DNA of 5,520 nt from Bacillota bacterium (lineage in GTDB: Bacteria > Bacillota > Clostridia > Lachnospirales > Lachnospiraceae), in contig JAEWPN010000183.1 of NCBI GenBank assembly GCA_023399455.1, forward strand, positions 1 to 5,520, written 5' to 3'. Of this stretch, positions 1-4,732 are shown one piece after another (position 1 is the stretch's first letter; the number at the start of each line of letters is the position of its first letter). Both the position numbers and the translations under genes were made by a program. Below the pieces are notes generated by a model, which worked only from the letters and a program-made list of their open reading frames with translations, was not told where the DNA came from and searched no databases.

Positions 1-23
1 GACTATAAAGCAACTTATTAACA

Positions 24-68
24 ATGTAGGTATAACAAGATGACCAACAATTCATCTAATACCTATAT
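24..68. repeat. Inverted repeat, 10-bp arms, upstream of operon
   Basis: Positions 24-33 (AATGTAGGTAT-like core, TAGGTAT at 27-33) are complementary to 59-68 (ATACCTA at 59-65). The core of seven base pairs is perfect. It extends outward through one G-T wobble (26/66) and two more A-T pairs. The arms are separated by 25 nt, so their centres are about three helical turns apart. No T-run follows on either strand, so it is not an intrinsic terminator. It could be paired operator half-sites or an RNA stem if transcription starts upstream. AT-rich sequence makes chance matches easy, so the functional call is tentative. Confidence 0.4.
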
Positions 69-83
69 CATAAAAAATAAGTC

Positions 84-109
84 TATAGCCTCTATGATTG
101 AGGTCTATA
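84..109. repeat. Inverted repeat close to the first start codon
   Basis: TATAGCCTC at 84-92 pairs with GAGGTCTATA at 100-109, leaving one unpaired base in the right arm and a 7-nt loop (93-99). It ends 12 nt before the GAGGAG ribosome binding site of the solute-binding protein. The position suits a regulator operator or a short leader hairpin. The absence of a following T-run argues against a terminator. Function is inferred from symmetry and position only. Confidence 0.4.
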
Positions 110-121
110 AACTTATAATAC

Positions 122-127
122 GAGGAG
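122..127 (+). promoter_or_regulatory. Ribosome binding site of the solute-binding protein gene
   Basis: GAGGAG lies 8 nt before the ATG at 136 and supports that start. A TATAAT hexamer at 114-119 is unlikely to be the promoter for this gene: transcription from it would begin at about 126 and remove most of this site. Confidence 0.8.
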
Positions 128-135
128 AAAAGTAA

Positions 136-1056
136 ATGAAAAAAAGAATAATAGCAGTGATTTTAGGAGCGGCACTTCTTACGTTAGCAGCATGCGGAAA
201 TACAGCAAATACAGAAAGCGCGGAAAATACGGAAAACCCAGCAAATACGGAGGGCACAGCAGATGCTGAAAATACGGAAGAAGCAGAAGCAGCCTCGGCC
301 ACGGAACAGAAAGTAATTACCTTCGCATACAGGAATACGGGAAACTGGCCCGTATCAGGAGAAGATGAGAGCGGTAATCCCTCGGGATATGACATTGAGG
401 TGCTTAGAGCAGTGGATGATTTGCTTGAGGATTATACCTTTGAATATGTGGGAACATCTTATGATGATGCGTACATTGGAATCGAAGCAGGCAACTATGA
501 TGCGGCACTTACAAATGCTTTCTGGACAGAAGAGAGAGCGGAAAAGTATTTGATTCCGGAAGAACCTCTGGGAGCATCTGTTCTTGTTCTTGCAGTCCGT
601 GCAGAGGATGCAGATATTAAAAATCTTACTGATTTGTCAAAATCAGGAAAGGAACTTGCACCTATTTTAGCAGGGAATGGCATGTATTATGTGGTAAAAC
701 AGTATAACTCAGATAATCCGGATAATCAGGTAGAAATCAAAGTTACTGATGATTCCACCTATGTTGCCGGCTCCGTGGAAGAAATTGTAGCAGGAAAATA
801 TGCTGCGGGTATTTTCACAAAGCCGAGTTTTGATAATACGGTAATCGCGGAAGATGGAGATCTTCACCAGTTCCTTACTGAAATTTCCTATTCTGAGTTT
901 ACATTGGCGAATACATACCCTATGTTTTCCAAGAATGTCGGGGAGGATTTCGTAAATAAGCTTTCTGACACATTAAAACAGGTTAAGGACAGCGGGAAAG
1001 CTTCCGAAATTTCAGAGCAGTTTTTTGGATATGATATTTGGAATTATGAATTTTAG
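136..1056 (+). CDS. Amino acid ABC transporter, type-3 solute-binding lipoprotein
   Basis: This 306-residue extracytoplasmic receptor captures the substrate and delivers it to the permeases encoded just downstream. The N-terminus is a lipoprotein signal peptide: KKR, a hydrophobic stretch over residues 5-18, and lipobox LAAC with the lipidated cysteine at residue 20. Residues 21-58 are an acidic Asn/Thr/Glu/Ala tether built of three-residue units. The type-3 binding fold (SBP_bac_3, HisJ/GlnH class) begins at about residue 59. The motif SGYDIEVLRAV (83-93) is its usual first-lobe signature. TEERAEKY (131-138) supplies Arg134, which in this family normally holds the ligand carboxylate. The usual PPF motif before the glycine-rich turn is replaced by NWPVSG (70-75), so the ligand may be atypical. 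The start is set by GAGGAG and the signal peptide. The family is clear; the ligand cannot be read from sequence. It is similar in role to B. subtilis YxeM, but I cannot claim orthology. Confidence 0.93.
   Translation: MKKRIIAVILGAALLTLAACGNTANTESAENTENPANTEGTADAENTEEAEAASATEQKVITFAYRNTGNWPVSGEDESGNPSGYDIEVLRAVDDLLEDYTFEYVGTSYDDAYIGIEAGNYDAALTNAFWTEERAEKYLIPEEPLGASVLVLAVRAEDADIKNLTDLSKSGKELAPILAGNGMYYVVKQYNSDNPDNQVEIKVTDDSTYVAGSVEEIVAGKYAAGIFTKPSFDNTVIAEDGDLHQFLTEISYSEFTLANTYPMFSKNVGEDFVNKLSDTLKQVKDSGKASEISEQFFGYDIWNYEF
199..306 (+). repeat. 9-bp in-frame tandem repeat encoding the lipoprotein tether
   Basis: Twelve consecutive degenerate 9-bp units encode the triads NTA, NTE, SAE, NTE, NPA, NTE, GTA, DAE, NTE, EAE, AAS and ATE (residues 22-57). 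The heptamer AATACRG starts at 199, 208, 226, 244 and 271, every spacing being a multiple of 9. A further AATACGG at 334 is also in the same 9-bp phase, although it lies inside the folded domain. The array forms the flexible acidic spacer between the lipid anchor and the binding domain, and unit gain or loss would keep the frame. Confidence 0.8.
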
Positions 1057-1083
1057 ATAAGGATCAATTGAGAGCTGCGGTGT

Positions 1084-1088
1084 GGAGG
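1084..1088 (+). promoter_or_regulatory. Ribosome binding site that fixes the first permease start at GTG 1097
   Basis: GGAGG is 8 nt from the in-frame GTG at 1097. The longer in-frame GTG at 1082 overlaps this site, so it cannot use it and has no other visible ribosome binding site. Confidence 0.8.
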
Positions 1089-1096
1089 ACAGATGT

Positions 1097-1819
1097 GTGA
1101 AAGCATTTAATTATGATAAGATACCGGAATTTTTTCAAATAATTTTTCCGGCGATCAAGATAACGCTTGAATATGTAATTTCAGCATTCCTGATAGGCCT
1201 TGTGCTGGGGACATTATTAGCGTTAGCAAAAATCAGTAAAAATAAATTCATAAAAAAGCTTGCCTATGGATATACAACAGTCATGCGCTGTACTCCATCC
1301 ATCGTATTGCTATTTATTGTATATTATGGACTTCCCAAATTTATCAACAGTTTATTCGGTATTCAAATGGACACGTTGAATAGAACAAAATATGTGACGA
1401 TAACGTTAGCTTTGTTTTGTATTTCTTCTTTATCGGAAGTTATCAGAGCTGCCTATGAGTCATTGGACAAGACACAGATTGAAGCGTCAGCCAGTATAGG
1501 AATGACCAAAATGCAAAGCTTCTTCCATGTACTGTTACCACAAATGTTTTCCGCAGCAATTCCGAATTTTTGTAATACGATCCTGATGTTGATTAAGGAA
1601 GGCGCATTGGCTTACACAATTGGACTTTTGGACTTATTCGGAAAGGGAAATTATGTCATAGGACAGCATCATGGCGGGTATGCCGTAGAGGTATATGCTA
1701 TACTCATCATTATTTATTGGCTGTTATCACTTTTCATTACATCGCTCTCGCATTATTTTGAAAATGTATTTGATTATAGCAGTGGTGGAAGAAATAAAAG
1801 GAGAAGGAAAAATGCTTGA
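1097..1819 (+). CDS. Amino acid ABC transporter permease (first of two)
   Basis: This 240-residue membrane protein of the HisM/GlnP class is one half of the membrane channel. About five membrane segments are visible (roughly residues 20-44, 59-79, 99-113, 152-172 and 192-214). The MRCTPSIVLLF stretch after residue 62 corresponds to the family's FRGTP-type motif. The cytoplasmic EAA loop, which docks on the ATPase, runs from Glu129 to Pro148 with the diagnostic glycine at 135 and ends in LLPQ. IKEGALAYTIGLLDL further on is the usual KxTSL...DL region in altered form. The C-terminus is a short basic tail (KRRRK) whose codons also form the ribosome binding site of the next gene. The start is GTG 1097, giving MKAFNYDK; a 245-residue form from GTG 1082 is less likely. 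The 40-nt gap after the binding protein holds no hairpin. Confidence 0.92.
   Translation: MKAFNYDKIPEFFQIIFPAIKITLEYVISAFLIGLVLGTLLALAKISKNKFIKKLAYGYTTVMRCTPSIVLLFIVYYGLPKFINSLFGIQMDTLNRTKYVTITLALFCISSLSEVIRAAYESLDKTQIEASASIGMTKMQSFFHVLLPQMFSAAIPNFCNTILMLIKEGALAYTIGLLDLFGKGNYVIGQHHGGYAVEVYAILIIIYWLLSLFITSLSHYFENVFDYSSGGRNKRRRKNA
1799..1803 (+). promoter_or_regulatory. Ribosome binding site that fixes the second permease start at ATG 1812
   Basis: AGGAG sits 8 nt before ATG 1812, inside the end of the upstream permease gene. It marks the start, although the frame stays open upstream to another ATG at 1695. Confidence 0.8.
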
Positions 1820-2513
1820 CTGGAACTTTATAGGGAAGACCATCATAGCCTGTTCAACAGGCATTCCGGAAACACTTCAATTAGTTATGGTGCCATTGCT
1901 CTTCTCCATACCGATAGCTTTTTTTATGGCTATTGTTAACTTAAAGCCAAAGAGACTACTCAGCAAAATAATACAAATTTATTTTTCGTTTGTCCGGTCA
2001 ATACCGATGATTGTTATTATTTTTTTGCTATATCATTTTTTGCCATTGTGGATTAAGCAGATATGCATATCATTGAATATACCTTTTAATGTATATGATA
2101 TAAACGATATGAGCTATGGATATATAGTGTTTACATTTGTATCCATCCCGTCTTTGTCGGAAGTATTTCGTTCAGGCCTTGTGGCAGTTCCAAAGTCCCA
2201 GATGGAGGCTTCGCTGACCATCGGAATGACACCGTTTCATGCATATACCAAGATTGTGATTCCACAGGCCATAGATGCTACATTACCAATTATATGTAAT
2301 TTTGTCACTAGCCTTGTAAAAATGACATCACTGGCCTTCAGTATGTCCATCAGAGAAATAACAGGGGAAGCGAGGGTGGCTGCTGCCGATAGTATAAGAT
2401 ATATTGAGTGCTACATTGTTATTTTTTTCATGTATTTGATTATTAATATTCTGATCGAGCAATTATTTAAGTATTTGGAGCGCAACAGGAAAGGGTATCC
2501 GATAAAGGCATAG
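1812..2513 (+). CDS. Amino acid ABC transporter permease (second of two)
   Basis: This 233-residue HisQ/GlnP-class membrane protein presumably pairs with the preceding permease as a heterodimeric channel. Hydrophobic segments lie at roughly residues 22-42, 58-79, 102-115, 153-172 and 200-223. SFVRSIPMIVIIF (59-71) matches the family's R-x-x-P motif. The EAA loop runs from Glu132 to Pro151 with Gly138 and ends in VIPQA; the ensuing KMTSLAFSM resembles the conserved K-x-TSL element. The gene starts inside the previous one: ATGCTTGA shares 8 bp with the upstream stop, a typical translational coupling arrangement. The frame is open back to an ATG at 1695, but a 39-residue extension would overlap the first permease gene by 125 bp and has no family counterpart. 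Two separate permeases, rather than one homodimeric gene as in B. subtilis yxeN, is a real difference in layout. Confidence 0.92.
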   Translation: MLDWNFIGKTIIACSTGIPETLQLVMVPLLFSIPIAFFMAIVNLKPKRLLSKIIQIYFSFVRSIPMIVIIFLLYHFLPLWIKQICISLNIPFNVYDINDMSYGYIVFTFVSIPSLSEVFRSGLVAVPKSQMEASLTIGMTPFHAYTKIVIPQAIDATLPIICNFVTSLVKMTSLAFSMSIREITGEARVAAADSIRYIECYIVIFFMYLIINILIEQLFKYLERNRKGYPIKA

Positions 2514-2526
2514 AAATGGAGACAAA

Positions 2527-3279
2527 ATGTTAAAGATAAAAGGAATTCATAAGAGTTTCGGCGAATTGGAAATCTTAAAAGGTGTAGACCTTACCCTCCA
2601 TAAAGGAGATATTAATGTTGTTCTGGGACAAAGCGGTTCTGGAAAAACAACCCTGTTACGATGTATAGATTTTCTGGAAAAACCTGACGCAGGAGAAATT
2701 ACTATTGGAGATATTCATGCGGATTATAAAAAGGTAAGTGAAAAGACAATTATTGAAATTCGAAGAAAAATGAGTTTTGTTTTCCAGAATTACGGATTGT
2801 TTAGAAATAAAAATGCGCTGGAAAATGTAATGCTGGGACTTACGGCAGTAAGAAAAATTTCTAAAAACGAAGCGAAAGATATGGCAATAGAGGCCATAGA
2901 GAAAGTAGGATTAGCAGATCGGCTGGATCATTATCCATCACAGCTATCCGGCGGACAGCAACAGCGGATAGGAATAGCAAGAGCTATTGTGACGAATCCG
3001 GATGTTATTCTTATGGATGAACCGACTTCCTCACTCGATCCCGGACTGGTAGGCGAAGTCCTTCAGACAATTACGAAACTTGCTGAAGATGGCGCAACGA
3101 TGATCATCGTCACCCACGAATTGGAATTTGCAAGAAAAGTTTCTACAAAAGCTACGTTTATGCACCAAGGACAAATCATAGAAAGTAATGACACAGAGAA
3201 GTTCTTCTTCAGACCAAGAGATGAAAGAGTCTTGAATTTCCTCAGAAATTCAAGTATGGACTACGATTTTAACATTTAA
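2527..3279 (+). CDS. Amino acid ABC transporter ATP-binding protein
   Basis: This cytoplasmic ATPase (250 residues) powers the two permeases. Every catalytic motif is intact: Walker A GQSGSGKTT at 34-42 with Lys40, Q-loop Gln87 in FVFQNYGLF, signature LSGGQQQR at 140-147, Walker B ILMDEP at 161-166 with catalytic Glu165, D-loop SSLD at 168-171 and switch His197 in VTHE. The segment NALENVMLG after the Q-loop is typical of the HisP/GlnQ polar amino acid class. Length is normal for that class and there is no C-terminal ligand-sensing domain of the MetN kind. The start follows GGAG at 2518-2521, 5 nt away. It lies 13 nt after the second permease, and the operon continues with 18 nt before the next gene. 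Function as an importer ATPase is secure; substrate depends on the binding protein. Confidence 0.95.
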   Translation: MLKIKGIHKSFGELEILKGVDLTLHKGDINVVLGQSGSGKTTLLRCIDFLEKPDAGEITIGDIHADYKKVSEKTIIEIRRKMSFVFQNYGLFRNKNALENVMLGLTAVRKISKNEAKDMAIEAIEKVGLADRLDHYPSQLSGGQQQRIGIARAIVTNPDVILMDEPTSSLDPGLVGEVLQTITKLAEDGATMIIVTHELEFARKVSTKATFMHQGQIIESNDTEKFFFRPRDERVLNFLRNSSMDYDFNI

Positions 3280-3284
3280 CCTAT

Positions 3285-3289
3285 GGAGG
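3285..3289 (+). promoter_or_regulatory. Ribosome binding site that fixes the MmgE/PrpD start at ATG 3298
   Basis: GGAGG is 8 nt from ATG 3298. The in-frame ATG at 3283 shares a base with this site and lies only 3 nt after the ATPase stop, with no ribosome binding site of its own, so the five extra residues it would add (MEVNI) are probably not made. Confidence 0.8.
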
Positions 3290-3297
3290 TAAACATA

Positions 3298-4683
3298 ATG
3301 GGAAATACACAGAAATTATCCGATTTTTTGGCGGCAGTTAAGTATGAAGATCTTCCGGCAGAGGTGATAGAGCAGGTAAAGAGACTGACAATCCATACCG
3401 TTGGAGTCTCCATTGCGTCTGATATTATCGGAACAACGCAAAAAGCTAAAAAATTAGCGGAAGATAAAGGAGGTACTCCGGAAGCTACCGTATGGGGTGG
3501 CTCCGGCATAAAGATTAATGCGGAAGATGCGGCTTTCGCAAATGCCACGCAGGCAGATGTCCTCGATTGGGAGGACTGCAGCTGGACAGGGCATCCTTCC
3601 GCAGGTGTTATTGCGGCAGCATTTTCTACGGCGGAAGCCAGGAATAAATCAGGTAAGGATTTTATTACAGCTGTCGTAGCAGGATATGAAGGATATCAAA
3701 GAATTGCCATGGCGGTACAGCCTTCCCCTGCTTATCTCAAAAAACATTCATGGGGATTGAGCAGTTGGCAAATCTTCGGTTCTTCTCTTGCGGCTGCGAA
3801 AATATATGGTTTTGACGGGGATAGGTTTAATCAGACGATAGGAGCCACGGTATATGTAACGCCTGTGGCGGTCGGCCTTCATGCAGCGGGGCCTGCCAAA
3901 TCAGACATTTATCATTTTGCCCATGGAACGGATGCTTCCAACGGTATTTTTGCGGCTAAGATCGCGGAGGCAGGGTATGATAACGGACGAGATTACCTTG
4001 ACGGAGAACGCGGTTATTGGAGCATGGTTTCCGATAGTGATGATCCGACTTGGTATACCCTTGATTTAGGAGGAAGATGGCTGATCAATGAAACTTACAT
4101 CAAACACTGGCCTGCAAATATGTGGGTGCAGACACCGTTAGAAATTATTGATGCAATCTATAAAGAGCATCCGTTTACAGCAGATCAGGTAAAGAAGATT
4201 TCCTTGTCTCCATATAATACACTTACCGGTTCTGATTATCTTACTTCGACAAAAACAACATTGGATGCACAGTTCAATGCGGCATTCTGTATTGCGGCCT
4301 ATATTTTGAATCCGGTTTCAGATGCAAAGTGGTTTACGGAAGATCAGCTTGAAAGAAAAGAAATATTGGATTTGATTGCCAAATTTGAAGAAGTGGGAGA
4401 GACGATCACTCCAAGCACTAATTTTGCAGTTTTTCAGAAAGGCAGCTTCCCGGAGATGACGATGAGAGTGGAACTCAATGACGGAACTATACTTGAAAAA
4501 ACAATAGTATATCCCAAAGGCCATCCAAGGAACAATACAACACTGGAAGAAGAGTACGAGTTATTTGAGAGAATTACAACTCCTGTAATCGGTAAAGAGA
4601 ATGCAAAAGCATTTATTCAGGCGGTTGATAATCTGGAGACTCTGGGAAATATAGGCGAGGCTGCTCAATATCTTATAAAATGA
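3298..4683 (+). CDS. MmgE/PrpD family enzyme (dehydratase/epimerase/decarboxylase superfamily)
   Basis: A 461-residue cytoplasmic protein of the family that holds 2-methylcitrate dehydratase (PrpD), cis-aconitate decarboxylase and iminodisuccinate epimerase. Family marks in order: the N-terminal helix LSDFLAAVKYEDLP (7-20), PEATVWGG (61-68), the ANATQADVLDWED helix with Asp90/Asp93 (81-93), GHPSAG with His99 (98-103), His150, a glycine-rich AHGTDASNGIFAA stretch (208-220), LDGERGY (234-240), KHWPANMW (269-276), and the C-terminal lid domain with LDAQFNAAFCIAA (322-334) and YPKGHP. Length is normal. By-eye comparison from memory with the cis-aconitate decarboxylase active site shows the Asp and two His kept, but the usual Lys of K-[PR]-L-H replaced by Tyr205, the second-lobe His by Asn274 and the lid Tyr by Phe330. 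Dehydratase or decarboxylase activity is therefore doubtful; epimerisation or lyase chemistry is possible. B. subtilis YxeQ belongs to the same family and also follows an amino acid importer. Ends in tandem TGA TAA. Confidence 0.9.
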   Translation: MGNTQKLSDFLAAVKYEDLPAEVIEQVKRLTIHTVGVSIASDIIGTTQKAKKLAEDKGGTPEATVWGGSGIKINAEDAAFANATQADVLDWEDCSWTGHPSAGVIAAAFSTAEARNKSGKDFITAVVAGYEGYQRIAMAVQPSPAYLKKHSWGLSSWQIFGSSLAAAKIYGFDGDRFNQTIGATVYVTPVAVGLHAAGPAKSDIYHFAHGTDASNGIFAAKIAEAGYDNGRDYLDGERGYWSMVSDSDDPTWYTLDLGGRWLINETYIKHWPANMWVQTPLEIIDAIYKEHPFTADQVKKISLSPYNTLTGSDYLTSTKTTLDAQFNAAFCIAAYILNPVSDAKWFTEDQLERKEILDLIAKFEEVGETITPSTNFAVFQKGSFPEMTMRVELNDGTILEKTIVYPKGHPRNNTTLEEEYELFERITTPVIGKENAKAFIQAVDNLETLGNIGEAAQYLIK

Positions 4684-4720
4684 TAAACGCGAGCCGGAAT
4701 AAAGTGGAAAATACAGAAAG

Positions 4721-4725
4721 AAGGA
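4721..4725 (+). promoter_or_regulatory. Ribosome binding site supporting a TTG start at 4733
   Basis: AAGGA, within AGAAGGA at 4719-4725, lies 7 nt before TTG 4733. The next in-frame ATG (4754) is 28 nt away, too far to use it. The 49-nt gap after the MmgE/PrpD gene shows no terminator hairpin. Confidence 0.7.
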
Positions 4726-4732
4726 TTTTAAT

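Larger units (their letters stand above)
1..135 (+). promoter_or_regulatory. Leader/promoter region upstream of the transporter-enzyme operon
   Basis: This AT-rich non-coding stretch precedes the first gene and probably carries the operon promoter, but no convincing sigma-A pair stands out. The best weak candidate is ATGACC at 40-45 with TATATC at 64-69 (18 nt spacer, each 4 of 6 to consensus). TATCAT at 66-71 is closer to a -10 box but has no good -35 partner. Two imperfect inverted repeats (24-68 and 84-109) are annotated separately. The heptamer GTCTATA occurs directly repeated at 81-87 and 103-109, 22 bp apart, roughly two helical turns, as operator half-sites often are. I recognise no known riboswitch. 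Whether an upstream gene ends just before position 1 cannot be seen. Confidence 0.45.

Noticed and set aside
114..119. Perfect TATAAT as a -10 box
   Set aside because: Transcription would start at about 126, inside the ribosome binding site at 122-127, and no -35 hexamer lies at 16-18 nt. It is probably chance in AT-rich DNA.
105..395. 96-codon frame on the minus strand over the leader and binding protein gene, with a repetitive Ser/Val/Phe/Ala protein
   Set aside because: It is the reverse complement of the 9-bp repeat tract, which keeps an open antisense frame automatically. It has no ribosome binding site or family resemblance.
1093..1110. Out-of-frame five-codon ATG frame overlapping the first permease start
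   Set aside because: It is only 4 nt from GGAGG, its product would be five residues, and the GTG at 1097 has better spacing. A regulatory role cannot be supported.
1695..1811. 39-codon N-terminal extension of the second permease
   Set aside because: It would lie inside the first permease gene, has no ribosome binding site and no family counterpart; ATG 1812 has AGGAG at 8 nt.
3276..3548. 90-codon minus-strand frame over the start of the MmgE/PrpD gene
   Set aside because: It is a shadow of the coding strand, with no ribosome binding site and no recognisable motifs.
4684..4732. Possible terminator or internal promoter between the two enzyme genes
   Set aside because: No stem followed by a T-run and no paired -35/-10 hexamers are visible, so read-through in one operon is simpler.
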